From: Actinomadura sp. NAK00032
Lineage (GTDB): Bacteria > Actinomycetota > Actinomycetes > Streptosporangiales > Streptosporangiaceae
Length of the DNA stretch: 64,000 nucleotides
Assembly (NCBI RefSeq): GCF_013364275.1
Contig: NZ_CP054932.1
Span: forward strand, 930,001 to 994,000
Direction of reading: 5' to 3'
Of the stretch, positions 1 through 7,535 are shown piece after piece; positions within the stretch are counted from its first letter, which is position 1, and the number at the start of each line of letters is the position of its first letter. Below the pieces are notes generated by a model, which was not told the DNA's origin, made no database searches, and worked only from the letters and a program-made list of their open reading frames with translations. The position numbers were made by a program, and so were the translations under genes.

Positions 1-312
1 CGGCTGGAGGACGCGCTGGACGTCTTCGACCGGCTCGGCATGCGCCCGTGGGCCGAGCGTGCCCGCGGTGAGCTGACCGCCACCGGTGTCCAGGACCGGG
101 GTGCCCGGGGCGGCGGCGCGGCCGCTGTGCTCACCCCGCAGGAACTCCAGATCGTCCGGCTCGCGGCGCGTGGCCTGTCCAACCGCGACATCGCGGCGCA
201 GCTCTTCCTCAGCCACCGGACGGTCGGCTACCACCTCTACAAGGCGTATCCCAAGCTCGGCGTCGCGTCGCGGGGCGAGCTGAAGGACGTCGCCGACCTG
301 CTCGGGCTGTGA
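1..312 (+). CDS. LuxR-type transcriptional regulator, C-terminal fragment
   Basis: The frame is open from base 1 and ends with TGA at 310-312, so only the last 103 residues are visible. Residues about 44-95 form a GerE/LuxR helix-turn-helix: LTPQELQIVRLAARGLSN, then DIAAQLFLS and RTVGYHLYKAYPKLGV. The helical RLEDALDVFDRLG stretch before it resembles the repeat-rich tail of large ATP-binding LuxR (LAL) regulators; that subfamily is an inference because the N-terminus lies outside the window. A cupin gene follows 13 bp downstream on the same strand. It probably binds DNA near these small genes, but its ligand is unknown. Confidence 0.85.
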   Translation, partial: RLEDALDVFDRLGMRPWAERARGELTATGVQDRGARGGGAAAVLTPQELQIVRLAARGLSNRDIAAQLFLSHRTVGYHLYKAYPKLGVASRGELKDVADLLGL

Positions 313-325
313 GAGGCTGCCCACC

Positions 326-667
326 GTGACGGCTCCTGAACAGGTACTTTCCGGGCAAGTCCTGCCCGTGGACGTCGATGGGGTCCCGGCGGTCGAGCTC
401 GGTCCCGGCGTCCACGTCCGGATGCTTCCGGGCATGCCGGGCATCCGGACGTGGGTGATCGACCTGGACCCGGGCGCCGAATGGCCGGGGCTGGACGTGC
501 ACGAGAGCTACGGCGAGGCGTACTTCGTCGTCCGCGGGGAGCTCATCGAGGGGGACCACGTGCACGGGCCCGGCACGTATGTGGCGTTCGGTCCGGGGAC
601 GAGCCACCGGCCCCGCACGGAGACCGGTGTGCGCGCCTTCGGGTTCAACTACGACGTCCCGGCCTGA
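326..667 (+). CDS. Small cupin-domain protein
   Basis: 113-residue single-domain protein. Cupin motif 1 is visible around HESYGEAYFVVRGELIEG and motif 2 around GPGTYVAFGPGTSHRP, so it should fold as one beta-barrel, probably with a metal held by His and Glu. The substrate cannot be told from the sequence; such proteins are often small-molecule isomerases, dioxygenases or sensors. A GTG start at 326 lies about 9 nt after GAGAGG. An in-frame GTG at 368 would remove a stretch that contains the 12-mer AGGTACTTTCCG, also found in the promoter region at 1520-1531, so the start is not certain. Its 3' end overlaps the convergent DUF1330 gene by 19 bp. Confidence 0.8.
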   Translation: MTAPEQVLSGQVLPVDVDGVPAVELGPGVHVRMLPGMPGIRTWVIDLDPGAEWPGLDVHESYGEAYFVVRGELIEGDHVHGPGTYVAFGPGTSHRPRTETGVRAFGFNYDVPA

Positions 668-1011
668 CCGGCGGCGAGCGCGTCCCGCATGGCCTTCGCG
701 GCGGGCGCCGGGTCGTAGCCGTCGGGAACGCCCCCGACCATGATGATGTCGCCCTCGATGTGCCGCGAGCGCAGCGGCGCGATCTCCCGGTAGGCGGGCG
801 AGTCCCACCAGGCCCGCGCCTCGGCGATTCCGGGGAAGCCGATCATCACGACGGCTCCGGGCCAGCCGCCCTCCAGCACCTCGTGCGCGGTGAGGTGCAC
901 GAGGTAGCGGCCGCCGTACGGCGCGAAGGTGCCGGGCAGGCGCTCGATGTAGTCCGCGATCTCCGGGTGCGGAGGGGCGTCCTGCAAGTGGGCGATGACG
1001 TAGGCGGTCAC
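649..1011 (-). CDS. DUF1330 domain protein
   Basis: 120-residue protein matching the DUF1330 family, a small ferredoxin-like alpha/beta barrel fold. Visible family features are the start MTAYVIAHLQD, the YIERLPGTFAPYGGRYLVH segment, and the VVMIGFPGIAEARAWWDSP segment in the second half. Enzymatic activity in this family is not established. It is the second gene of a minus-strand pair, 61 bp downstream of the NTF2-like gene, with a strong hairpin between them that could lower its expression. The predicted ATG follows the AGGAGG-like sequence GAGGAACC. It converges on the cupin gene with a 19-bp overlap. Confidence 0.85.
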   Translation of the reverse strand: MTAYVIAHLQDAPPHPEIADYIERLPGTFAPYGGRYLVHLTAHEVLEGGWPGAVVMIGFPGIAEARAWWDSPAYREIAPLRSRHIEGDIIMVGGVPDGYDPAPAAKAMRDALAAGQAGTS

Positions 1012-1038
1012 GGTTCCTCCTCGGGGTGCGTGGACGGG

Positions 1039-1063
1039 GGGGCGGGCCGTCGCGGCCCGCCCC
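1039..1063 (-). terminator. Hairpin between the NTF2-like and DUF1330 genes
   Basis: An 11-bp perfect stem (GGGGCGGGCCG on the minus-strand side, bases 1039-1049 pairing with 1053-1063) closes a 3-nt loop. It lies just after the NTF2-like stop codon in the direction of transcription. There is no T-tract, as is usual in high-GC actinobacteria. It may terminate or attenuate transcription into the DUF1330 gene. Confidence 0.5.
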
Positions 1064-1072
1064 TCGGTGCGG

Positions 1073-1441
1073 TCAGGCTCCGGCCGGCACCCGGTCGAGG
1101 AAGCCGAGCACCTGGCGGATCCGCCCGTCCTCGCCGATCACCGCGACGTCGAAGCCGATGACGACGGGCTCGCCGCCCTCCGGGCCCAGGTGCCAGGTGA
1201 ACCGCGCGATGTCGTGGTGGGCGTCCACCGCGCCGCCGAGGCTGAAGACCAGCCCGCCGAACTGCGCCTGGACCGCCGCGATCGTGGCGTCCAGCCCGTC
1301 CCTGCCCTGGACGGACGCCAGCGGGTCGGTGTAGACGGCGTCGTCGGCGAAGACGTCCGCCAGGACGGCCCGCCGCGCGCCGGCGTCGGTCTCGTTCCAC
1401 GCGGCGAGGTAGCGCTGGACCAGCTCGGTGACGTCGCTCAT
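1073..1441 (-). CDS. NTF2-like / SnoaL-like family protein
   Basis: 122 residues with the cone-shaped NTF2/SnoaL pattern: an N-terminal helix (VTELVQRYLAAWNETDA), the DVFADDAVYTDPLA strand-turn, GRDGLDATIAAVQAQF, then beta strands ending in EDGRIRQVLGFLDRVPAG. These proteins act as small cyclases, isomerases, hydrolases or ligand binders; the substrate is not evident. First gene of a two-gene minus-strand unit with the DUF1330 gene. The ATG at 1441 follows AAGGAGAAGC, a good ribosome binding site. A pair of 9-bp direct repeats lies about 75-100 bp upstream and may be its operator. Confidence 0.8.
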   Translation of the reverse strand: MSDVTELVQRYLAAWNETDAGARRAVLADVFADDAVYTDPLASVQGRDGLDATIAAVQAQFGGLVFSLGGAVDAHHDIARFTWHLGPEGGEPVVIGFDVAVIGEDGRIRQVLGFLDRVPAGA

Positions 1442-1516
1442 GTGCTTCTCCTTGGTGCGTGCCCTTGCTTGTGATCACCACGCTAGGGAGGCCGGAGAAG
1501 CGGGGAATCTGACGTG

Positions 1517-1542
1517 CTTAGGTACTTTCCGCCCTTAGGTAC
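1517..1542 (-). promoter_or_regulatory. 9-bp direct repeat in the promoter region
   Basis: CTTAGGTAC occurs at 1517-1525 and again at 1534-1542, a 17-bp period. It lies upstream of the NTF2-like gene. The 12-mer AGGTACTTTCCG spanning the first copy recurs at 342-353, at the 5' end of the cupin gene. A regulator such as the adjacent LuxR-type protein could recognise both; this is inference. Confidence 0.4.
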
Positions 1543-1557
1543 CTGCGCCCGAGGGCG

Positions 1558-1593
1558 CCGTGCCCGGCCGGGGGTGGCGCCGGCCGGGCACGG
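1558..1593 (-). terminator. Terminator hairpin after the secreted-protein gene
   Basis: A perfect 13-bp stem (1558-1570 with 1581-1593; CCGTGCCCGGCCG and its complement) closes a 10-nt loop, starting 7 bp after the stop codon of the 1600-2937 gene. No T-run follows. The position and stability fit a factor-independent terminator of the GC-rich type. Confidence 0.7.
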
Positions 1594-1599
1594 GGCGGG

Positions 1600-2937
1600 T
1601 CAGGTCGGGTAGACGGAGTAGACCATGCGCTTGCCGGGGTGCTCGCCCACGGTCCAGAAGGTGCCGAGCAGCGGGTTGGCGGGGTCGGTGCCGCTCTGCC
1701 AGTGCGAGAGGTCCTCGGGACCGATGCTCAGCGGCTGTTTACGGTCGATCACCAGGTTGACGGTGGAGGAGTTCGCCGGCTCGGTGGTGATGAGGTCTCC
1801 GGCCGCGTTCTCGCCGTGGCTGCGGCTCAGGTACCAGCGTCCGTTGAAGCGGGTCGCGCCCTGGACGTTGCTGTCCGGCAGCTTGTGCGCCACGTCGGCG
1901 TTCCACCGGTAGGCCGTGTCCATGATCAGGTTGTTGTTCGCGTCGAACGCGCCCGAGATCGGCCAGGCGGCGACGCGTCCGTTGGCCTCCCGGTCCCCAG
2001 CGCAGTACTCGCCCGCGATGAGGTGGTCGGTGCCGCTGCGGTCGAGGGAGACGTAGGAGAACTGCGGGGACTGGTCGGAGAAGGTGCACGTGGTGCCGGT
2101 CGGGGCCGTCCGCGTCCAGGAGCCGATCTGCGGCATGACGTAGCGGTAGCCGTAGCCGTAGTAGGTGTCGCCGTGGAGGCCGACCATGTCGGCGCCGCTC
2201 GTGGTTCCGTTCGGGGACGCGCCGAGGTCGTAGATGCGGCGCATGTCGAACATGCGGAAGCCGCGCGCGGTGTCCGCGACGAACAGGTAGTTGCCGTACC
2301 AGAGGATGCCGCCGGCGTGCAGCGCCTTGTTGTAGTCGCCGCTGGCGGGGTCCTCGGACACCCGGACGGTGTCGTAGTCGCCGTTGGCCCGCGGGTACAC
2401 CAGCAGGACATGCCGGTAGGCCCCCGTGCCGGGGTTCATGAAGCTGATGCGGACGCCCTTGACCATGCCGTCGGCGTTGTCGTCGTGGTCGTACCAGCTG
2501 ACCAGGACGGGCTGGTAGCCGTCGCCCCACTCCTGGTCGGCCTGCATGTCGGCGACGGTCGTGACGCCCTGCGGGTACCACTGGGCGGTGGCGTTGTCGC
2601 CGTCGTTGAAGCAGATGCTCCGGTTGAACGTGGGGCGGGGGACGGGGTCCCCGTTGCCGTCGGTGTCCTGGACGGCGTTGGGCTCGCACGCCCCGCCTTG
2701 TTCGGCGGGATTGTCGTCGTCCTGCCGGTTCAGGTCGTTCATGATGTTGGTGACGGTCGCCTTGACCAGGGGCAGGTTGTCGGCGCGGGTCTGCAGGTCG
2801 GTGCCGTAGGAGTTCGGGCGGAGCTGGAAGTTGGAGAGGGAGAGCTCGTCCGCGTGGGCGGGGGCCTGTAACGCGGTGAGCAGGGGGACGGACAGGGCCA
2901 GGGCGGCAAGGGCGGCCAGACTTCGGCGCATGCGCAC
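1600..2937 (-). CDS. Uncharacterised secreted protein, propeller-like
   Basis: 445 residues. A Sec signal peptide is clear: MRMRRS, then a hydrophobic Ala/Leu core, with likely cleavage after APAHA near residue 29. The mature part is rich in Gly, Asp, Tyr and Trp with repeated short beta-strand patterns such as GGILWYGNYLFVADTARGF, FSYVSLDRSGTDHLIAGEY and ATRFNGRWYLSRSHGE, which suggests a beta-propeller-like exported protein. I recognise no catalytic motif and assign no function. An Asp/Asn-rich stretch at residues about 70-110 could bind calcium. It is a single gene ending at a strong terminator. Two Cys near residues 83 and 98 could form a disulfide outside the cell. Confidence 0.75.
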   Translation of the reverse strand: MRMRRSLAALAALALSVPLLTALQAPAHADELSLSNFQLRPNSYGTDLQTRADNLPLVKATVTNIMNDLNRQDDDNPAEQGGACEPNAVQDTDGNGDPVPRPTFNRSICFNDGDNATAQWYPQGVTTVADMQADQEWGDGYQPVLVSWYDHDDNADGMVKGVRISFMNPGTGAYRHVLLVYPRANGDYDTVRVSEDPASGDYNKALHAGGILWYGNYLFVADTARGFRMFDMRRIYDLGASPNGTTSGADMVGLHGDTYYGYGYRYVMPQIGSWTRTAPTGTTCTFSDQSPQFSYVSLDRSGTDHLIAGEYCAGDREANGRVAAWPISGAFDANNNLIMDTAYRWNADVAHKLPDSNVQGATRFNGRWYLSRSHGENAAGDLITTEPANSSTVNLVIDRKQPLSIGPEDLSHWQSGTDPANPLLGTFWTVGEHPGKRMVYSVYPT

Positions 2938-3046
2938 TCCTCACGGCCGGGCCCGGCCGTGATTCTGGGGGGAGGGGCGGGCTCCGGCCAAGATCGGTTG
3001 TCGGCTTGATCAACATGTCACGAATGTCTGGTTTGTACTAGCGGGA

Positions 3047-3066
3047 AAAGTGATCAGGTTCACTTT
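3047..3066. promoter_or_regulatory. Inverted repeat upstream of the LytS-type kinase gene
   Basis: AAAGTGA (3047-3053) and TCACTTT (3060-3066) form a perfect 7-bp inverted repeat around a 6-nt centre. It lies 30 bp upstream of the kinase start, in an AT-richer stretch between the divergent secreted-protein gene and the kinase gene, so it is a plausible operator. The regulator is unknown. Confidence 0.5.
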
Positions 3067-3095
3067 CCGGGGCGGACGCGGCATAAGTTTGCGGG

Positions 3096-4283
3096 ATGGA
3101 CGTTGCCGTAGCCGTCGCCGCGACGCTGGTGGTGACGTGGGTTCCCGTGCTGCTGTGGTGGCGGCGGCAGGGGCGCGGCGGTGATCTGGGCGGGCCCGCG
3201 CGGCGGGCGACGTTCGAGATGCTGCACACCGCGTCCCGCGCGGCGCCCGCGTTCCGGGCCGGGCTGACGGAGCAGGGCGCGCAGAAGGCCGCGCGGCACC
3301 TGCGGGCGCTGCTCGACTGCCGGGCGCTCGCGATCACCGACGGGGAGCGGCTGCTGGCCTGGGACGGGGAGCACGGGCACCACGCGGACGAGGGGCTCTC
3401 GCACGCCGGGGTCACGCTGGGCAACGGGCGCACCCAGGTGCACGACGTGACCTGCGACCGGATCGACTGCCCCATCCGGCGGGTCGTGGTCGTCCCGCTC
3501 GCCACCGACGACCGGGTGGTCGGGACGCTGGCGGCCTACGGGGAGGACGTCCCGGCCGGGCTGATCCGGGCGGCCGAGGAGGTCGCGCAGTGGGTCGACG
3601 CCCAGCTGGAGCTCGCGGAGCTGGACCACTCGCGGGCGCTGCTGATGGAGGCGGAGATGCGGGCGCTGCGGGCGCAGATCTCGCCGCACTTCATCTACAA
3701 CTCGCTGACCACGATCGCGTCGTTCGTCCGGTCCGACCCGGAGCGGGCGCGGGAGCTGCTGCTGGAGTTCGCGGGCTTCACCCGGTACTCGTTCCGGCGG
3801 CACGGCGACTTCACGACGCTGGCGGAGGAGCTGCGCTCGATCGACCGGTACCTGCTGCTCCAGCGGGCCCGGTTCGGGGAGGAGCTGCGGGTGACGCTGC
3901 GGATCGCGCCCGAGGTGCTGCCGGTGGCCGTGCCCTTCCTGTGCCTGCAGCCGCTCGTGGAGAACGCCGTCCGGCACGGGCTCCAGGACAGGTCCGAGCC
4001 GGGGGTCATCACGATCGTGGCGGAGGACGCCGGGTCCGACTGCGAGATCAGCGTGGAGGACGACGGCATCGGCATGGACCCCGAGGAGGTGCGGCGGCTG
4101 CTCGCCGGCGAGCGCCGCCTGCCGGGCGCGGACGAGTCCGGGATCGGGCTGGCCAACGTGGACGACCGGCTCCGCCAGGTGTACGGGGACGAGTACGGGC
4201 TCGCGGTCGAGACGGGCCCCGGCGCCGGGACGAAGGTCATCGTGCGAGTGCCGAAGTATCGTCCGGGCGTCACCGCCTCTTGA
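3096..4283 (+). CDS. LytS-type sensor histidine kinase
   Basis: 395 residues. Residues 1-22 form one membrane segment (MDVAVAVAATLVVTWVPVLL). Residues about 45-175 look like a GAF-type sensor domain with a Cys-containing VTCDRIDCP stretch. The LytS/His_kinase domain begins near residue 190 with QISPHFIYNSL; His198 is the likely phospho-acceptor. The ATPase part shows an N-box (PLVENAVRHG), a DDGIGMD G1 box and GIGLANVDDRL. The LytTR response regulator follows 165 bp downstream. Unlike most LytS kinases it lacks a multi-helix membrane sensor, so it may sense an internal signal. Its last 46 bp plus stop lie in a 54-bp tandem repeat. Confidence 0.92.
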   Translation: MDVAVAVAATLVVTWVPVLLWWRRQGRGGDLGGPARRATFEMLHTASRAAPAFRAGLTEQGAQKAARHLRALLDCRALAITDGERLLAWDGEHGHHADEGLSHAGVTLGNGRTQVHDVTCDRIDCPIRRVVVVPLATDDRVVGTLAAYGEDVPAGLIRAAEEVAQWVDAQLELAELDHSRALLMEAEMRALRAQISPHFIYNSLTTIASFVRSDPERARELLLEFAGFTRYSFRRHGDFTTLAEELRSIDRYLLLQRARFGEELRVTLRIAPEVLPVAVPFLCLQPLVENAVRHGLQDRSEPGVITIVAEDAGSDCEISVEDDGIGMDPEEVRRLLAGERRLPGADESGIGLANVDDRLRQVYGDEYGLAVETGPGAGTKVIVRVPKYRPGVTAS

Positions 4284-4392
4284 CGGGAGGCCATCGTGCG
4301 GGTGCCGAAGTATCGTCCGGGCGTCACCGCCTCTTGACGGGAGGCCATCGTGCGAGTGCCGAAGTACCGTCCGGGCGTCACCGCCTCTTGAC
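4238..4392 (+). repeat. 54-bp tandem repeat of the kinase gene's 3' end
   Basis: Copies start at 4238, 4292 and 4346; the third is 47 bp long. Copy 1 encodes the last 14 residues of the kinase (the IVRVPKYRPGVTAS end) and its TGA. The later copies differ at only two positions and repeat the same reading frame and stop. 54 bp is 18 codons. The array fills most of the gap before the response regulator gene. It looks like recent duplication by slippage or unequal exchange. Confidence 0.97.
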
Positions 4393-4447
4393 TGTCCCGG
4401 CGGGGTTGACTGGAATGTGGCGCACGGCGGAGTGAAGGGGCGATGCG

Positions 4448-5212
4448 GTGGGCCTGCGTGTCCTTGCGGTGGACGACGAGCCTCCCGCGCTGGACGATCT
4501 CGTCCATCTGCTGCGCGCCGACCCGCGGATCGGGGAGATCCACACCGCCCGGGACGGCGCCGCCGCGCTGCGCAAGCTCGACCGGGCCCTCGCCGACGGG
4601 CGCCCCGTCGCCGCCGTCTTCCTCGACATCCGGATGCCCGGCCTGGACGGCACCGTGCTCGGCCGCGTCCTCGCCCAGTTCGCCCGCGCCCCGCAGATCG
4701 TGTTCGTCACCGCCTACGAGGGGCACGCGGTGGACGCCTTCGAGATCAAGGCGACCGACTACATCCTCAAGCCGGTGCGGCCGGAGCGGCTCGGGCTGGC
4801 GATCACGCGGGTGACGGAGGCCGCCGAGGAGGCCGGCTGGACGGACGCCGCCGCCGACCCCGCGCCGGCGGAGCCGGAGCCGATGCCCGTCGAGCTGGGC
4901 GGGGTGACCCGGTTCGTCACGCCGGCCGAGGTGCTGTACGTGGAGGCGCAGGGCGACTACGCGCGGCTGCACACGTCCGGCGGCAGCCATCTGGTGCGCA
5001 TCCCGCTGAACGCGCTGGTCGAGCGGTGGAGCGGCGCCGGGTTCGTCCGGGTGCACCGCAGCCACCTGGTCGCGCTGTCGGCGATCGAGGAGCTGCGCCT
5101 GGACTCGGGACGCTGCACGATCCTGGTCGGCGGCACCGAGCTGCCGGTGGCCCGGCGGCATGTCCGGGAGCTGCGCGACCTGCTCGTGCGGCGGGCGAGG
5201 AGGGCCCGCTGA
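4448..5212 (+). CDS. LytTR-family response regulator
   Basis: 254 residues. The receiver domain covers residues 1-120 with the acidic pair in VLAVDDEPPALDDL, the phospho-acceptor Asp60 in FLDIRMPG, the conserved Thr/Ser region in IVFVTAYEG and Lys in YILKPVRPERL. A linker rich in Pro, Glu and Ala leads to a LytTR DNA-binding domain at about 150-250 (VLYVEAQGDYARLHTSGG, VRVHRSHLVALSAIEEL). The GTG start at 4448 is 7 nt after AAGGGG. Partner of the upstream LytS-type kinase. A direct repeat fitting the LytTR consensus lies at 7379-7408, before the DUF485-symporter operon, which is the likely target. Its stop precedes the next gene by only 41 bp. Confidence 0.93.
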   Translation: MGLRVLAVDDEPPALDDLVHLLRADPRIGEIHTARDGAAALRKLDRALADGRPVAAVFLDIRMPGLDGTVLGRVLAQFARAPQIVFVTAYEGHAVDAFEIKATDYILKPVRPERLGLAITRVTEAAEEAGWTDAAADPAPAEPEPMPVELGGVTRFVTPAEVLYVEAQGDYARLHTSGGSHLVRIPLNALVERWSGAGFVRVHRSHLVALSAIEELRLDSGRCTILVGGTELPVARRHVRELRDLLVRRARRAR

Positions 5213-5253
5213 GCCCGGGGGAGCGGCGCGAGATCGCGCCGGGGCGGACGCTG

Positions 5254-5619
5254 GTGACCGGGCCCCGGGCCCGCACCGTCCGGCGCCCGCGCTACCCGGT
5301 GACCCGGGAGATCGACGAGCAGACCGGGCTCGGCGAGGCGTACATGCGCTCGCTGTTGCGCACCCAGCTGCGGCTCGCCGCCCGGCTGTGCCTGGTGCTC
5401 GCGGCCGTGGTGCTCGGGCTGCCGCTGCTGTTCGCGCTCGTCCCCGAGGTGCGCGAGCGGGAGCTGTTCGGGCTGCCGCTGCCGTGGGTGGTGCTCGGCG
5501 GGCTGATCTACCCGTGGTTCGTGGCGTGCGGCTGGTGGTACGTCCGGCTCGCCGAGCGCAACGAGGACGACTTCGCCGACCTCGTCGACCGCGCCGACCG
5601 CCCATCCGAGGATCCCTAG
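5254..5619 (+). CDS. Two-helix membrane protein, symporter partner
   Basis: About 121 residues from a GTG at 5254; the frame is open further upstream to just after the response regulator stop, so the start is not certain. Two membrane segments are visible: LCLVLAAVVLGLPLLFALV and LPWVVLGGLIYPWFVACGWW. The C-terminal tail YVRLAERNEDDFADLVDRA is charged and cytosolic. Small proteins of this design sit beside sodium:solute symporters of the SSS family (compare DUF4212 and DUF485 partners) and may act as small subunits. Its stop TAG overlaps the GTG of the symporter gene by one base (TAGTG), so translation is coupled. The response regulator gene lies just upstream. Confidence 0.75.
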   Translation: MTGPRARTVRRPRYPVTREIDEQTGLGEAYMRSLLRTQLRLAARLCLVLAAVVLGLPLLFALVPEVRERELFGLPLPWVVLGGLIYPWFVACGWWYVRLAERNEDDFADLVDRADRPSEDP

Positions 5620-7349
5620 TGAGCGCCGCCTACGGGCTCGCCGGGGTGCTGCTCGTGGTGGTCGCCACGGTGCTGATCGGCGTGCTCGGCGTGCGCATCT
5701 CGCGGACGACGTCCGACTTCTACGTGGCGTCGCGGACGGTGACGCCGCTGCGGAACGCGTCCGCGATCGGCGGCGAGTACCTGTCGGCGGCGTCCTTCCT
5801 CGGCATCGCCGGGCTGATCCTCGCCTACGGCGCCGACATGCTGTGGCTCCCGGTCGGCTGGACGGGCGGGTACCTCGTCCTGCTCGTGCTGGTGTCGGCG
5901 CCGCTGCGCCGGTCCGGCGCCTACACGCTGCCCGACTTCGCCGAGGCGCGGCTGGAGTCGATGGCCGTGCGCCGCGTCGCGAGCGTCCTGGTGGTGCTGA
6001 TCAGCTGGCTGTACCTGCTGCCGCAGTTCCAGAGCGCCGGGCTCGTGCTGCGGACGGTGACGGGCGCCCCGGTGTGGACGGGCGGTGTCCTCGTCGCGGT
6101 CGTCGTCGCGGTGAACGTGCTGGGCGGCGGCATGCGCAGCGTCACGCTCGTCCAGGCGTTCCAGTACTGGATGAAGCTGACCGCGCTGGCCGTGCCGCTG
6201 GTGTTCCTGCTGCTGGCGTGGCGGGGCGACGGCGCGCCCGGCCTGTCGTCGGACGTCCCGCCGCGCTTCGCCGACCGGACGACCGTCGCGGTCGGCGTCG
6301 CCGTCACGGTCAACGTGACCGCGCCCGTCCAGGTCGTTGCGGACGGGGACGTCGACGGGCGGCACTACGCGAACGCGCCGCTGACCCTGCACCCCGGGCG
6401 GCACCACATCGACCAGGACACGTCCGTCACCTTTCCGGCCGGCGCCGACGTCCCGCACGTCAGCGGGCGTCCCGTCACCACCGACCGGGAATGGGCGATG
6501 CCGCTCGACGGGCGCGAGCACTCGCTGTACGCCACGTACTCGCTGATCCTCGCCACGTTCCTCGGGACGATGGGGCTCCCGCACGTCCTCGTCCGCTTCT
6601 ACACCAACCCGGACGGGCGGGCCGCGCGCCGCACGACCGTGATGGTGCTGTCGCTGCTCGGCGCGTTCTACCTGCTGCCCGCCCTGTACGGGGTGCTCGG
6701 CCGCCTCTACACCCCCGAGCTGCTGATGACGGGACGGGCCGACGCCGTCGTCCTGACCCTGCCCGGACGGCTGATCGGCGGGGTCGGCGGCGACCTCCTC
6801 GGCGCGCTGGTGACCGGCGGCGCGGTCGCGGCGTTCCTGTCGACGTCGTCCGGCATCACCGTGTCGGTGGCCGGGGTGCTCGCGCAGGACATCCTGCGCG
6901 GCGGCGTCCGGTCGTTCCGGGTGGGGACGCTGCTCGCGCTCACGGTGCCGCTGGCGCTGGCGATCGCGGCCCGGTCCCTCGCGGTCGCGGACGTGGTGGG
7001 GCTCGCGTTCGCCGTCGCCGCGTCCACGTTCTGCCCGCTGCTCGTCCTCGGGGTGTGGTGGCGGCGGCTCACCGTGCCCGGCGCGCTCGCCGGGCTCGTG
7101 ACGGGCGGCGTGCTCGCCGGTACCGCCGTGATCGTGACGATCGCGGCCGGGCCGCCGTCCGGGCTCGCCGGGGCGCTGCTCGCCCAGCCCGCCGCCTGGA
7201 CGGTGCCGATCGCCTTCACCGTCATGATCCTGGTGTCGCTGTGCACCCAGCGCCGGGTGCCGCCGGGCGTCGCCCGCATGATGGTGCGGCTGCACACTCC
7301 AGAGTCGCTCAACGTCGATCGCGGTACCTGGCGGCCCCGCAGAGTGTGA
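5619..7349 (+). CDS. Sodium:solute symporter (SSS family), acetate-permease-like
   Basis: 576 residues with the helix pattern of SSS carboxylate symporters. The N-terminal signature is ISRTTSDFYVASRTVTPL with GGEYLSAASFLGIAGLI. About 13 hydrophobic segments follow, including FLGTMGLPHVLVRFYTNPDG and STSSGITVSVAGVLAQD. Residues about 220-300 hold a hydrophilic, His- and Asp-rich insert (around ADGDVDGRHYANAPLTL and HPGRHHIDQDTSV) absent from the second symporter in this window; it may form an extracellular loop. The GTG start overlaps the small membrane protein's stop. It probably takes up a short-chain carboxylate such as acetate or pyruvate with sodium or protons; the exact substrate cannot be read from sequence. 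Confidence 0.88.
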   Translation: MSAAYGLAGVLLVVVATVLIGVLGVRISRTTSDFYVASRTVTPLRNASAIGGEYLSAASFLGIAGLILAYGADMLWLPVGWTGGYLVLLVLVSAPLRRSGAYTLPDFAEARLESMAVRRVASVLVVLISWLYLLPQFQSAGLVLRTVTGAPVWTGGVLVAVVVAVNVLGGGMRSVTLVQAFQYWMKLTALAVPLVFLLLAWRGDGAPGLSSDVPPRFADRTTVAVGVAVTVNVTAPVQVVADGDVDGRHYANAPLTLHPGRHHIDQDTSVTFPAGADVPHVSGRPVTTDREWAMPLDGREHSLYATYSLILATFLGTMGLPHVLVRFYTNPDGRAARRTTVMVLSLLGAFYLLPALYGVLGRLYTPELLMTGRADAVVLTLPGRLIGGVGGDLLGALVTGGAVAAFLSTSSGITVSVAGVLAQDILRGGVRSFRVGTLLALTVPLALAIAARSLAVADVVGLAFAVAASTFCPLLVLGVWWRRLTVPGALAGLVTGGVLAGTAVIVTIAAGPPSGLAGALLAQPAAWTVPIAFTVMILVSLCTQRRVPPGVARMMVRLHTPESLNVDRGTWRPRRV

Positions 7350-7378
7350 CCGTGCGCTCGGAGGCCCCGTCGCGGGTG

Positions 7379-7408
7379 ACCGTTCGTCGCGCCAAAGCGA
7401 CCGTTCAT
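7379..7408 (+). promoter_or_regulatory. Predicted LytTR regulator binding site
   Basis: ACCGTTCGT (7379-7387) and ACCGTTCAT (7400-7408) are direct repeats with a 12-bp gap, so equivalent bases are 21 bp (two helical turns) apart. Each half fits the general LytTR consensus [TA][AC][CA]GTTN[AG][TG] at every position. The site lies 128 bp upstream of the DUF485 gene start and about 2.2 kb downstream of the LytTR regulator gene. It strongly suggests that the kinase-regulator pair controls the DUF485-symporter operon. Confidence 0.7.
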
Positions 7409-7535
7409 CGACAGGGGTGACATTCCGGCGACGATGACCGGCACCTTGCCGCAGCCCCGGCGCCGCCCCCTCGTCCCCTCCGAGCTGGATCTTTACCGTG
7501 GCGCGTGATTGGCGTCACAACAGAGGAGGGCGGTC

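Noticed and set aside
3590-4435. Long open frame running through the three 54-bp repeats
   Set aside because: It is a frame shadow of the kinase gene; its Arg/Gly/Ala-rich composition is not protein-like and the kinase frame has all motifs.
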